A DNA stretch of 64,000 bases from UBA1562 sp041653955 (GTDB taxonomy: Bacteria; Omnitrophota; Gorgyraeia; Gygaellales; Profunditerraquicolaceae). The notes below the pieces were generated by a model. The model was not told the origin of the DNA. It saw only the letters and a list, made by a program, of their open reading frames with translations, and ran no database searches. The DNA lies in contig JBAZEH010000001.1 of NCBI GenBank assembly GCA_041653955.1, positions 60,496 to 124,495 of the forward strand. Direction: 5' to 3'. The translations under genes were made by a program, and so were the position numbers. Below are positions 42,982 through 51,860 of this stretch, piece by piece (within the stretch, counting starts at the first letter, position 1; each line of letters starts with the position of its first letter).

Positions 42982-42989
42982 CTCCTCGC

Positions 42990-43946
42990 TTATCTGCAAT
43001 GCGTCACATCCCCGGCCATTACCTTATGTATGAGGCCTGAGTCATTACGCACCAGGAGCCCTCCGTCTTCATCTATATCCACAGCATGGCCTTCGATATG
43101 CTCGTTGCTAAACGCCACCTTTATCCTCCTGCCGAGGCTCAAATTCCACTCGCGCCATTTTTCTATTATCGGGCGGCTCCCTTTCTTCTGAAATATAAGG
43201 TAATTGTCTTCTATCCTGCGCAATATCTCCTGCAATAACTCCACGCGGCTTATATCTTCGGCGGCCTGTTCTTTTAAGGATGTTGCCCCTGCAGGAAGGT
43301 TTTTCTTGTCATTGTTAACATTCAATCCTACACCCACGACTACAAAACGGCTCATATCGGTCTCGGCGTTCAACTCGGTCAATATGCCGCCTAATTTTTT
43401 ATGGTGTATCAATATATCGTTCGGCCATTTTATCCGGCAGGATAAAGCCGTCTTCTCCTTTATTGCTTCACATACCCCGACCGCAGCCATCAGGGTAAGC
43501 AGGGGTGTCCGGTTAGGGGGGATATTAGGCCTTAATATTAAAGACATATATATACCTTTGTATTTCGGAGATGACCATTCCCTCCCAAGCCTCCCTCTTC
43601 CTTTTGCCTGGGACTCAGCCAGTATAATGGACCCTTCGGGAGCCCCTCCCAGGGCCAGCTTTAAAGCGCTGTCCATAGTTGAAGAGAGTGCGTCAAAATA
43701 GTATATCTTTTTCCCGATGATCCCTGTATTTAAGCGGCTGCTCACCTCCGAAGGGAATAACCTGTCGGGGCATGATACGAGCTTATAGCCAAGGTGAGGA
43801 ACGGCTACGATCTCGTAACCGTGCTCTTTAAGGGCGTGGATATGTTTCCAAAGCGCCTGGCGCGTTATCCCGAGGCGATGGCTTAACTGATCGCCTGAGA
43901 CATAATCCTCTTTTCTTTTTAAGAAATCGATTATCTTATCATTCAT
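42990..43946 (-). CDS. birA: bifunctional biotin-protein ligase / biotin operon repressor
   Basis: N-terminal winged helix (YVSGDQLSHRLGITRQALWKHI), then the ligase core with biotin/ATP motif SQAKGRGRLGREWSSPKYKGIY and the C-terminal SH3-like domain. 318 residues, the two-domain type, so it probably also represses biotin genes. None of these are in the window, and no operator was identified. Two bases after the cysteine desulfurase stop. Confidence 0.95.
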   Translation of the reverse strand: MNDKIIDFLKRKEDYVSGDQLSHRLGITRQALWKHIHALKEHGYEIVAVPHLGYKLVSCPDRLFPSEVSSRLNTGIIGKKIYYFDALSSTMDSALKLALGGAPEGSIILAESQAKGRGRLGREWSSPKYKGIYMSLILRPNIPPNRTPLLTLMAAVGVCEAIKEKTALSCRIKWPNDILIHHKKLGGILTELNAETDMSRFVVVGVGLNVNNDKKNLPAGATSLKEQAAEDISRVELLQEILRRIEDNYLIFQKKGSRPIIEKWREWNLSLGRRIKVAFSNEHIEGHAVDIDEDGGLLVRNDSGLIHKVMAGDVTHCR

Positions 43947-43948
43947 AT

Positions 43949-45112
43949 TTATTTCTTTTCATAAAGGGGGGACATGCGGCGCAATTTATCAACTATCCCG
44001 GGCAGGTACTCCAAGAGGGAATCAATATCCTCCTTCTTTGTCCATCTGCCCAGCGTTACCCTTAATGAGCCGTGGGCTATCTCATGGGAAAGCCCTATCG
44101 CCAACAATACATGAGATGGTTCCAAAGAGGTGGAAGTGCAGGCAGAACCCGTGGACGCGGCTATCCCCAGCATATCCAGGTTAAGCAGGATAGATTCTCC
44201 TTCTATATACTTGATGGAGAAATTAACGTTATTAGGGAGCCGTTGTGTGGGGTGCCCGTTCAGGTATACTTCGGGGATCTTATCTTTTATCTCGTTGATC
44301 GTTCTGTCGCGTAATGACGCTAAAAATATGGCTTCATCTTTCATCTTCTCCCGGCATAATTCTATAGCCTTTCCTGTCCCCACAATACCGGGAGTATTAT
44401 GGGTAGAGGCCCGGCGGCCATTCTCCTGGTCCCCGCCCCTCAAGAAACTCTCTAACCGCGTCCCCTTCCTTATATAGAGGGCGCCTGCGCCTTTAGGCCC
44501 GTAGAATTTATGGGCCGACAGGGATAAGAGGTCAACGTTCAGATCATTTACGTTTACAGGTATATGCCCTACCGTCTGGACCGCATCGGTATGAAAATAT
44601 ACCCCTTTTCCCCGCGCGATCTTACCAATCTCGGCAATGGGTTGTATCGTGCCTATCTCATTATTTGCGTGCATAACAGAGATCAACACAGTCTTGTCGG
44701 TAATAGCTTTCTTTATGTCATCGGGAGAGACCAGGCCATATTTATCAACTCCGATATAGGTAACCTTAAATCCCCTCTTTTCCAGCAGCTTGCAGGGCTC
44801 GGCTATGGCGTGGTGTTCAATCGCCGTAGTAATGATATGGTTACCCTTATCCTCCCTGGCATAGGCCGTGCCATAAACCGCGTAATTATTGGATTCCGTC
44901 CCCCCCGAAGTAAATACTATCTCTCCCGGAGCCGCCCCCAGAAATGAAGCGAGCTCATTACGCGCCTCCTCTATCGCCCCCTTTGCCTCCTGGCCAAAAG
45001 AATGGATACTGGATGGATTGCCGAACTTTTCAAAACAATACGGCTCCATCGCCTTTGAAACTTCGGGGTCGCAGGGTGCTGTAGCGGCATAATCCAAATA
45101 TACCCTTTTCAT
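43949..45112 (-). CDS. cysteine desulfurase, NifS/IscS family
   Basis: PLP enzyme that releases sulfur from cysteine as a persulfide. PLP Lys is in SLSAHKFYGPKGAG, and the catalytic Cys is in AASTGSACTSTSLEPSHVL. 387 residues, class I. Overlaps the LarE-like gene by 4 bases, so it is likely the sulfur donor for products of the same operon (LarE, Nfu, mnmA pathway). No IscU scaffold is present. Confidence 0.94.
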   Translation of the reverse strand: MKRVYLDYAATAPCDPEVSKAMEPYCFEKFGNPSSIHSFGQEAKGAIEEARNELASFLGAAPGEIVFTSGGTESNNYAVYGTAYAREDKGNHIITTAIEHHAIAEPCKLLEKRGFKVTYIGVDKYGLVSPDDIKKAITDKTVLISVMHANNEIGTIQPIAEIGKIARGKGVYFHTDAVQTVGHIPVNVNDLNVDLLSLSAHKFYGPKGAGALYIRKGTRLESFLRGGDQENGRRASTHNTPGIVGTGKAIELCREKMKDEAIFLASLRDRTINEIKDKIPEVYLNGHPTQRLPNNVNFSIKYIEGESILLNLDMLGIAASTGSACTSTSLEPSHVLLAIGLSHEIAHGSLRVTLGRWTKKEDIDSLLEYLPGIVDKLRRMSPLYEKK

Positions 45113-45915
45113 CGTTTTATCACCTCATTTAAGCTGCCTGTGCGGTAACCTTGCAGATCTACAGTTATATAATTATATCCTAACTTTTTTAGTTTTTCTA
45201 CTATCTCCTTATCCCGTCCGATAAGGCGCCTTATATCCTTCCTCGGCACCTCGATGCGGCATAGGCCGTTGTAGTGCCTCAACCTCACCTGGAGAAAACC
45301 GGATTTTCTTAAAAAGTTTTCTGCGCTGTTTACTCTTTCCAGAAGAGGCGCCGTTATCTTTACGCCGTAAGGGATACGGGAAGCAAGACAGGCCATAGCG
45401 GGCTTATCCCAGGTAACCAGCCCCAGTTTCCTGCTCAATGACCTGATATCGCCTTTGTTAAATCCTGCCTCTTCAAGGGGAGAACGCACCCCCGACTGTT
45501 TCCTGGCTTTGCTCCCGGGGCGGAAATCACCTCTATCCGATACACTGCTGGCATCTGCCACAAAATCCAATTTTGATTTTTTTGCAATATCCGCAAGCCT
45601 GCGGAAAAGCTCTCTTTTACAGAAATAGCAGCGTTTAATAGTGTTCGCGGTAAAATTCCTGTCTTCTAGTTCACGGGTTTTGATCAACTTATGCCTTACG
45701 TCAAGGGCGCGCGCGATCTTCCTGGATAATAACAGTTCCTCTTTGGGGTAAGTTGCCGAATAAGCGGTAACCGCGAGGATCTTGTCCTTAGGTAATACCA
45801 TCGAAGCTGCCTTAAGCAATAAAGTGCTGTCTGCCCCGGCGGAAAAAGCAATCAGAACGGACCGCATACCCGAAATTATATCCCTAAGCCGCCTTTCCTT
45901 GTCTCTTAATTCCAT
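45109..45915 (-). CDS. larE: LarE-type sulfur transferase (PP-loop)
   Basis: ATP-pyrophosphatase fold with PP-loop IAFSAGADSTLLLKA. It keeps a CYFCK pair plus a later Cys in AMACLASRIPYG. This is the three-Cys pattern associated with cluster-bearing LarE, in contrast to the single sacrificial Cys type. The start is set at MELRDKERRLRD, 2 bases after the upstream stop; a longer frame would overlap that gene. LarE normally builds the nickel-pincer cofactor, but no larA, larB or larC is nearby. A general sulfur-insertion role is possible. Confidence 0.85.
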   Translation of the reverse strand: MELRDKERRLRDIISGMRSVLIAFSAGADSTLLLKAASMVLPKDKILAVTAYSATYPKEELLLSRKIARALDVRHKLIKTRELEDRNFTANTIKRCYFCKRELFRRLADIAKKSKLDFVADASSVSDRGDFRPGSKARKQSGVRSPLEEAGFNKGDIRSLSRKLGLVTWDKPAMACLASRIPYGVKITAPLLERVNSAENFLRKSGFLQVRLRHYNGLCRIEVPRKDIRRLIGRDKEIVEKLKKLGYNYITVDLQGYRTGSLNEVIKR

Positions 45916-45917
45916 CG

Positions 45918-46325
45918 TTAAAACCGCACTTCCATCGCACGCGTGGGGCATATCTTAACGCAAAGTTCGCAGGCGATGCATTTATTGTCGTAAAAAAGCA
46001 CCTTGCGCGTAATAGGGTCAACTACCAGCGCCCCGGTAGGGCATATAGGGACACATGCCCCGCAATCCGTGCATTTGCTTTGATTACGGATAACATCCTG
46101 GCTTAACGGTTGTATCCTTACGCCGCATGACTGCAGATATTCCACGCCTTTTTTGAAATTATCCTCTTTACCGGTTAACTCCAGGACCATGAGCCCCTCT
46201 TCCTGCGGAGTCACGTAGGCCTTGAGGATATTAAACTGCAGGTCATACTCCTTGACCAGCTTATAAACGATCGGCTGATCAACCAAACGATGAGGAAAAT
46301 GTAACACTATCCTTTTTGATGGCAT
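45918..46325 (-). CDS. NIL-domain ferredoxin
   Basis: 135 residues: an N-terminal NIL (ACT-like) domain found in methionine ABC transporters (RIVLHFPHRLVDQPIVYKLV), then two [4Fe-4S] motifs (CTDCGACVPICPTGAL, CIACELCVKICPTRAM). With the DUF39 protein encoded just upstream this is the known pair (COG1900 with NIL-Fd) that makes homocysteine from aspartate semialdehyde and sulfide. Confidence 0.93.
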   Translation of the reverse strand: MPSKRIVLHFPHRLVDQPIVYKLVKEYDLQFNILKAYVTPQEEGLMVLELTGKEDNFKKGVEYLQSCGVRIQPLSQDVIRNQSKCTDCGACVPICPTGALVVDPITRKVLFYDNKCIACELCVKICPTRAMEVRF

Positions 46326-46340
46326 CTCTATTTCTCCTTG

Positions 46341-47543
46341 CTAAACTATCGGCCTTTCTTTTAACGCCTTAAAAGTATACCCTGAATCCGCCTGCGGTAA
46401 GGGAGCGACCGGCTCAGTAAGAAGAAAATCCCCTTTCCTGATCCATAATTTCAGCTCCTCGGCTATATCCCGCGCCTTGGAATAACTGGAAAGGCTGCCC
46501 GTAGGCACCTGTTTCCCGCGCACTGTAATAGTGCCGGATTTTAACTGCGCGTAGTTTACTTCAGCGAGGCTGCCGGCAACCATTTGCGGGTATGCCTCGG
46601 AATAATCCACTACCTGCGTGTAAAGGTCTTCGTCACGTATTGCGGCATATTTAACTGTTTCTTCATCCAACACGGGTATTGGGACACCGATACCAACGAT
46701 CAGGGTCACGCCATATCCCAGCATGCTTGTCCCTACCAGCCACTCCGGCTTCATCTGTTTCAGGTCTCCTATAACAGCAATAGTGCCCGCGGGGGCCTGC
46801 GGCGCGCCATTCTCTTTCCTTTTAACGGCGGGGTTATGCTGCGTGCCGTGCCAAGCGATATAGCCCACGCCTCCTCCTAAAAATATCTTTGTGCCGACAC
46901 CCAACGTCTTATAATACGGGTCCTTTAAGAGCGGTGAGAGCTGCCCCGCGGAACAATAGTTGGCGTTCCCCAGTCTCGGCTTGAGGGCACCCATATAAGT
47001 ATAGATCATCTTATCCGATAAGTTGACCGCCACATTATAATTCTGGTAGCAATTGCGGATATTGAACAGGACCGCCTCATTCAGGTTTTTGATATTCAGC
47101 AGCGTCTCCAGCTTCTTTCGGGGATAACAATCCGTGCCGTAAGCCGCAGCCTCCAATCTCACGTCGCGGCCGGATACTATATCATGGATAACATGGCCCC
47201 CACCATATTTGAATTCGCCAGGAAATACCTTATTAAGCGGATCATCATCAGGCACGGCTGTCGCGCCCAGATAAAAATCCACTGCCGCAAAACCTGTATA
47301 GGCAGGCACGTCATTTACCTTGCATGAACCTCCCCCTATCTTGATCCTCGGTTTTGAATGCCCTACATTAAAATATGCCCCGCTTGAGCACATCGGCCCG
47401 AAGGTGCCGGTAGTAACTACATCCACTTCTTGCGCGGCTTTCTTCGCGCCCTTCCTGCCGACTAAATCGATTATCTCTTCGGCGGTCACGACTACTGCCT
47501 CGCCTTTTTTTATCTTCGCGTTTATCTCTTTTATGCTCTTCAC
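46341..47543 (-). CDS. DUF39 homocysteine biosynthesis protein
   Basis: COG1900 family, 400 residues. Conserved segments include VVTTGTFGPMCSSGAYFN, GGGSCKVNDVPAY and GNANYCSAGQLSPL, with several invariant cysteines. Family members in methanogens and anaerobic bacteria use sulfide and aspartate semialdehyde to form homocysteine with the NIL-ferredoxin as redox partner. Its placement between Nfu and NIL-Fd, downstream of cysK, supports a direct sulfide assimilation role. Confidence 0.92.
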   Translation of the reverse strand: MKSIKEINAKIKKGEAVVVTAEEIIDLVGRKGAKKAAQEVDVVTTGTFGPMCSSGAYFNVGHSKPRIKIGGGSCKVNDVPAYTGFAAVDFYLGATAVPDDDPLNKVFPGEFKYGGGHVIHDIVSGRDVRLEAAAYGTDCYPRKKLETLLNIKNLNEAVLFNIRNCYQNYNVAVNLSDKMIYTYMGALKPRLGNANYCSAGQLSPLLKDPYYKTLGVGTKIFLGGGVGYIAWHGTQHNPAVKRKENGAPQAPAGTIAVIGDLKQMKPEWLVGTSMLGYGVTLIVGIGVPIPVLDEETVKYAAIRDEDLYTQVVDYSEAYPQMVAGSLAEVNYAQLKSGTITVRGKQVPTGSLSSYSKARDIAEELKLWIRKGDFLLTEPVAPLPQADSGYTFKALKERPIV

Positions 47544-47562
47544 CGAAATCCCTCCTTGATAC

Positions 47563-47784
47563 CTATATAGCGATCACTTCTTTTATCCCCGGGACCTCTT
47601 CTTTTAATACTTTCTCAACCCCCATCTTCAAGGTCATCTGGCTCATAGGGCAGCAGCCGCAGCTACCGGTAAGCTTTAATTTTACTACGCCCTCCGGGGT
47701 AATCTCCACCAATTCTACATTACCGCCGTCCGCCATCAACATGGGGCGGATCTTATCTAACGCCTGCTCTACTTTTTCTTTCAT
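47563..47784 (-). CDS. Nfu-type Fe-S carrier (NifU C-terminal domain)
   Basis: 73-residue single domain. The CxxC cluster site is GSCGCCPMSQMTLK, preceded by DGGNVELVEI. Carries or delivers a [4Fe-4S] cluster assembled with sulfur from the desulfurase of the same operon. Good ribosome site (GGAGG); 22 bases after cysK. Confidence 0.95.
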   Translation of the reverse strand: MKEKVEQALDKIRPMLMADGGNVELVEITPEGVVKLKLTGSCGCCPMSQMTLKMGVEKVLKEEVPGIKEVIAI

Positions 47785-47806
47785 TTCCCCTCCTCCTCAC
47801 TATATC

Positions 47807-48730
47807 CTATTGCTTGAATAGATCCGTACTCAGATACCTTTCTCCCGTATCCGGCAATATCACGACCACAAGTTTACCCTTGTTCTCCTTACGCCTTGCC
47901 ACATCAAGCGCGGCAAAGATAGCGGCCCCTGACGAGATCCCTGCCAAAATACCCTCCTTCTTTGCCAGATCCTTGGCTGTAGCCAGGGCATCTTCATTAG
48001 AAACCTGGATTACCTCATCAACGATCTTTATATTCAATACTTCAGGCAGGAACCCTGCCCCGATACCCTGGATCTTGTGCGGCCCGGGTTTTCCTCCGGA
48101 TAATACCGGGGAATCCTTCGGTTCAACCCCGATGACATTGAACGCGGGATTCCTGGACTTAAGGACCTCGCCTACTCCGGTAATAGTGCCTCCGGTGCCT
48201 ATACCTGCTACCAGAATATCTGCTTTTCCCTCGGTATCACTCCATATTTCTTCTGCCGTGCCCTTACGGTGCGCCCCGGGATTCGCCGGGTTCCTGAACT
48301 GCTGCGGCATAAAATAACGTTTATCGCTTTTGACTAACTCTTCGGCCTTCCTCACTGCTCCCGTCATACCCTCTGAACCGGGAGTCAGGATTATCTTAAC
48401 TCCGAACGCGGATAAAAGCTGGCGGCGCTCAATACTCATCGTCTCCGGCATAGTCAAAACCAGTTTATACCCCTTAACCGCGCAGACAAAAGCCAACGCG
48501 ATACCCGTATTTCCGGAAGTCGGCTCTACGATCACCGTCTCCTTCCCGATCTTTCCTTCCCTCTCGGCTGCCTCTATCATACCCAGGCCTATCCTGTCTT
48601 TTACGGAAGAGCAGGGATTATAAAATTCTAACTTAGCCGCTACGGCAGCCACGCAGCCCTCGGCGATCCTGTTCAGCCGCACTAAAGGCGTATTGCCGAT
48701 AAGTTCTGTGATATCGTTAGCGATCTTCAT
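47807..48730 (-). CDS. cysK: cysteine synthase (O-acetylserine sulfhydrylase)
   Basis: PLP Lys in PCSSVKDRIGLGMI, substrate loop PTSGNTGIALAF and phosphate-binding loop AGIGTGGTITGVGE. 307 residues, standard length. Forms cysteine from O-acetylserine and sulfide. No cysE in the window. First structural gene after the Rrf2 regulator, so cysteine supply and Fe-S status are probably sensed together. Confidence 0.95.
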   Translation of the reverse strand: MKIANDITELIGNTPLVRLNRIAEGCVAAVAAKLEFYNPCSSVKDRIGLGMIEAAEREGKIGKETVIVEPTSGNTGIALAFVCAVKGYKLVLTMPETMSIERRQLLSAFGVKIILTPGSEGMTGAVRKAEELVKSDKRYFMPQQFRNPANPGAHRKGTAEEIWSDTEGKADILVAGIGTGGTITGVGEVLKSRNPAFNVIGVEPKDSPVLSGGKPGPHKIQGIGAGFLPEVLNIKIVDEVIQVSNEDALATAKDLAKKEGILAGISSGAAIFAALDVARRKENKGKLVVVILPDTGERYLSTDLFKQ

Positions 48731-48738
48731 ATATTCTG

Positions 48739-49179
48739 TTATATCTGGTATACTAACGCAGAATTCAGGTTCTTATTTTTCTTCAGTATATCTTCAAAGG
48801 TAATATTGTCAATAATACGATTGGTGCTTTCGGATACCTTGCGCCATATATCCCTGAAAACGCACCTGTTTATATCACTGCAGCCTTTGTACCCTCTGCC
48901 AACACAGGCGATCGGCTCAATAGGCCCGTCAACAAACTTGATCACCTCCCCCAGTTTTATCTCTGAAGGTTTTCTGGCTAGAAGGTAACCGCCGACCTTT
49001 CCGCGCCTGCTCTCCACAAAACCTCCTCTTTTTAAATCAAGGAGTATCTGCTCCAGGAACTTTATCGGTATATCCGCCTGTTTAGCCAGCTCATTAATAG
49101 TCACAGGTCCGCTCTGGGAGTGCGAAGCCAGGCCCAGGATCGTTTTTAAAGCGTAATCTCCTCTATAAGTTATTCTCAT
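48739..49179 (-). CDS. Rrf2-family regulator of the sulfur operon
   Basis: Winged helix (YRGDYALKTILGLASH, ADIPIKFLEQILLDLKRGGFVESRRGKVGGYLL) with three Cys in IACVGRGYKGCSDINRC, the Fe-S ligand region of IscR/CymR relatives, though spacing (7 and 5) differs from IscR. 146 residues. First gene of the operon, with a 29-base leader. A 19-bp palindrome over the start site is the probable autoregulatory operator. Confidence 0.92.
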   Translation of the reverse strand: MRITYRGDYALKTILGLASHSQSGPVTINELAKQADIPIKFLEQILLDLKRGGFVESRRGKVGGYLLARKPSEIKLGEVIKFVDGPIEPIACVGRGYKGCSDINRCVFRDIWRKVSESTNRIIDNITFEDILKKNKNLNSALVYQI

Positions 49180-49197
49180 ATGTTTTTACCCTATAAT

Positions 49198-49242
49198 CTC
49201 TATTATAATAGTAGAGTATACCTTAAAAAAAATATTTGTCAA
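49198..49242 (-). promoter_or_regulatory. promoter and palindromic operator of the Rrf2-cysK-nifS operon
   Basis: TTGACA (49242-49237), 16-base spacer, TATACT (49220-49215). A near-perfect palindrome, CTCTACTATTATAATAGAG on the minus strand (49216-49198), overlaps the last bases of the -10 and the start site. Its core of twelve bases is fully symmetric. The position fits repression by the Rrf2 protein encoded next. Confidence 0.8.
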
Positions 49243-49249
49243 GTATTTT

Positions 49250-50206
49250 CTAACTCAATAAAATTTTGGCCCTCGCCAAAAGCTCATTCATGGATCCTTG
49301 ATCATTAGGGATAACGCAACCGGCAATATCAAAATGGCCTCCGCCATTATAATACTCGGCAACAGCCGCGATATTGATCTTCCCTTTTGACCTCAGGCTG
49401 ACCCTTAAAGTCCTCTTATCCTTCTCCCTGAACAGGGCCACTATCTCCACTCCCTGGATGGCGCGTATCTCATCGGCAACGGCATCTATATCCTCATCTT
49501 TGCCTTTTATGGAATCAAAATCTTTCTTCCTTATAACCGACCAGGCGAGCTTGCCCCCCTTAGCGAATTTGCATCTTGCCAGGCTTATGCCTGTTAATAC
49601 CGCGCTTTCTTTGGTGCGGGACCAGAATATCATATCTACCAGCTTATAAAAATCCACACCCTTTTTTATCAGTTCCGCGCAGATCTTGAAAGTAACGGGC
49701 CTGACATTAGGAAGCCTGAACGAATTCGTCTCCACGATGACCGAGGTCAGCAGGTTTTGGGCTATATCGCTGTCTATATCCACTTTTAATCTTTTAAGGA
49801 GCATATAAACAAGCTCCCCCACCGCAGCCGCCTTATAATCCACCAGGAACAGGTTGCCGAAAGGGCGCTTGAATTCATGGTGGTCTATCTCCAGTATATC
49901 TTTTGACCTTTTAACTATATTATAGGCCCTGCCCAGGACTTCTTTATTGCTGCAATCAACGGCTATAGCAAGGTCGGCTGTTTTATCCGTATGCCTTACA
50001 ATACGGTTTGCCCCGGGAAGGAACCTGTATCTTGACGGGACACCGTCAGCGCTGACCATATATACGCGCTTACCCATCTTCTCCATTGCCAGGCCCAGGG
50101 ACAAAAGAGACCCTATAGAATCACCGTCGGGATTGATATGCCCGGTAATGACTATCTGTTTTGCTTTTTCGATCTTCGCTTTTACAGCCTTAAAATTGAG
50201 CTTCAT
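49250..50206 (-). CDS. DHH/DHHA1 phosphoesterase, NrnA-like
   Basis: 318 residues. Metal site motifs are ITGHINPDGDSIGS and LEIDHHEFKRPFG, and the C-terminal DHHA1 motif is GGGHFDIAGC. Degrades short oligoribonucleotides and/or pAp; pAp removal would fit a sulfur-using cell. ATG chosen over a TTG one codon upstream. Follows trxB by 8 bases. Confidence 0.91.
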   Translation of the reverse strand: MKLNFKAVKAKIEKAKQIVITGHINPDGDSIGSLLSLGLAMEKMGKRVYMVSADGVPSRYRFLPGANRIVRHTDKTADLAIAVDCSNKEVLGRAYNIVKRSKDILEIDHHEFKRPFGNLFLVDYKAAAVGELVYMLLKRLKVDIDSDIAQNLLTSVIVETNSFRLPNVRPVTFKICAELIKKGVDFYKLVDMIFWSRTKESAVLTGISLARCKFAKGGKLAWSVIRKKDFDSIKGKDEDIDAVADEIRAIQGVEIVALFREKDKRTLRVSLRSKGKINIAAVAEYYNGGGHFDIAGCVIPNDQGSMNELLARAKILLS

Positions 50207-50214
50207 CAAAAGGT

Positions 50215-51117
50215 TTATTTACGTTGGGCCAAATACCTGAACGCGCTTAACGCGGCCTTAGAGCCCTCGCCCGCGGCGATAATGATCTGTTTCTCGGGGA
50301 GGTCGGTAACATCCCCGGCTGCGAATATGCCGGGAATATTCGTTTCATTACGGAAATTTACTTTTATCTCATTGTATTGGTTTCTTTCTATATCCCCTGC
50401 AAACTCCGAGTTCGGTATAAGGCCTATCTCTATGAATACGCCCTGCACATCCAGCTGGCCATCTTCGCCTTCTTTTTCTATCTTTATGGCACTTACCATC
50501 TTCTCTCCCAATACGGCAGTTACCCGCGTATTATTAAAAACGGAAACTGCACTGCTCTGCGTTACCTTATCCCTCATAACAGCGTCCCCGCCCAGCGCCC
50601 CGGTAATATTGATAATATATACATGTTTGGCTATCCTGATCAATTGCAGAGCCGCGTCTAAAGCGGAGTTGCCTCCGCCGATAACCGCGACATCCCTGCC
50701 GGAGAATAAAGGCCCGTCACAGGTAGCGCAATAGGTCAGGCCTTGATTCTTGAACTCTTTCTCTCCGGGGACATTCAGCTCCTTTGACCTTTTACCTGAG
50801 GCGATAATAACGGTCGCGGCCTCATAAGAGCCTTTATCGCTCGTAACCACTATCTTATCGCCTGTTTTCTTAAGGCCTGAAACCAGTTCATTTTCCTTCA
50901 GCGCGATATTGAACTTACGCATATGCTCTTCAAATTTTGACGCAAGTTCCGGGCCAGTTATAAACTGATAACCGGTATAATTCTCTATATCACCGCTCCA
51001 TGCTGCCTGGCCGCCTATATCCTTACTTATAACCAGGAACTCCATCTTCCTGCGGGCAGCGTAGACTGCCGCGGTTATGCCTGCGGGGCCGGCGCCGATA
51101 ATAATCAAGTCATACAT
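50215..51117 (-). CDS. trxB: thioredoxin reductase
   Basis: FAD-NAD(P)H disulfide reductase, 300 residues. GAGPAGITAAVYAARR, redox pair CATCDGPLF and NADPH site GGGNSALDAALQL. Located 5 bases downstream of a glutaredoxin-like gene, which is probably its substrate; no classical thioredoxin is in the window. Confidence 0.95.
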   Translation of the reverse strand: MYDLIIIGAGPAGITAAVYAARRKMEFLVISKDIGGQAAWSGDIENYTGYQFITGPELASKFEEHMRKFNIALKENELVSGLKKTGDKIVVTSDKGSYEAATVIIASGKRSKELNVPGEKEFKNQGLTYCATCDGPLFSGRDVAVIGGGNSALDAALQLIRIAKHVYIINITGALGGDAVMRDKVTQSSAVSVFNNTRVTAVLGEKMVSAIKIEKEGEDGQLDVQGVFIEIGLIPNSEFAGDIERNQYNEIKVNFRNETNIPGIFAAGDVTDLPEKQIIIAAGEGSKAALSAFRYLAQRK

Positions 51118-51122
51118 ATTAC

Positions 51123-51359
51123 TTATATCCCCAATGCTGTTTTTATTCTTTCTTTGTCAAATCCTACAATGATATCGCCTTCGATATCCAGGACAGGGAC
51201 CCCCATCTGGCCGGATACGCGCATCATCTCCTCTGCAGCGGCCTGATCCCCTGAAACATTAATATCCTGAAAAACTATATTACTCTCTTTAAGAAATTGT
51301 TTAGCCCGGATACAGTATGGACAGGTGGGGGTGCTGTAAACTTTTACATTTTTAGCCAT
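51123..51359 (-). CDS. glutaredoxin/NrdH-like redoxin
   Basis: 78-residue thioredoxin fold with CPYC active site (YSTPTCPYCIRAKQFL) and cis-Pro segment MGVPVLDI. Likely reduced by the adjacent TrxB, as known for NrdH-type redoxins. Upstream gap of 11 bases from the rubrerythrin-like gene. Confidence 0.94.
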   Translation of the reverse strand: MAKNVKVYSTPTCPYCIRAKQFLKESNIVFQDINVSGDQAAAEEMMRVSGQMGVPVLDIEGDIIVGFDKERIKTALGI

Positions 51360-51370
51360 CTCTTCTCCTC

Positions 51371-51847
51371 TTAAAGGGTAGTTTTCAATTCCTGGAGCTG
51401 TTTTAAGTGGCCTTTCTCCTGCGCGATCACTTCGTCCACGATCTTATGGCCGTCCGCGGGGACCACCTTCTTCATCCCCTCATAGAAAGTTATAGAATCT
51501 TCTTCCGCCTTTATGCCTATACCTATCGCTTCCTGGTCGCTCTTTACTTTGGCCGCTATCTCTATACCCTTATCCTTCTGAGTAAATACGCTCCCCTCGG
51601 CAAGCGAGCTCATATAGGCGAAATATTCACCCGGATACGCCTCGGCAGGTTCATATTTTTCTATTGCCCCGAGCAACTCCTGAAAAACCTTCATATGTTC
51701 TTCCTCCTGGGACGCGAGGTAATCAAATATCTTTTTTGAATCTTCATTCCTGGATTGTTTGGACAGAGTGCCGTAAAAATCTCTCCCGTTCTTTTCGATC
51801 TGGATACCTATTTCCACTATTTCGCTTGCGGCAAATATATTCCCCAT
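51371..51847 (-). CDS. rubrerythrin-like diiron protein without rubredoxin domain
   Basis: Four-helix ferritin-like domain, 158 residues, with EKNGRDFYGTL, SQEEEHMKVFQ, AEEDSITFYEGM and AQEKGHLKQLQ supplying the Glu and ExxH metal ligands. The C-terminal rubredoxin part of classical rubrerythrin is missing; electrons may come from the separate rubredoxin in this block. Likely peroxide reductase. Confidence 0.91.
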   Translation of the reverse strand: MGNIFAASEIVEIGIQIEKNGRDFYGTLSKQSRNEDSKKIFDYLASQEEEHMKVFQELLGAIEKYEPAEAYPGEYFAYMSSLAEGSVFTQKDKGIEIAAKVKSDQEAIGIGIKAEEDSITFYEGMKKVVPADGHKIVDEVIAQEKGHLKQLQELKTTL

Positions 51848-51860
51848 ATCTTACACTCCT

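Noticed and set aside
42821..42989. Cobalamin riboswitch before the TonB receptor
   Set aside because: No B12-box-like sequence was seen, and the promoter starts transcription at the ATG, leaving no room for an aptamer.
43949..45915. Lactate racemase cofactor (Lar) system
   Set aside because: Only a LarE-like gene is present; larA, larB and larC are missing and the context is sulfur assimilation.
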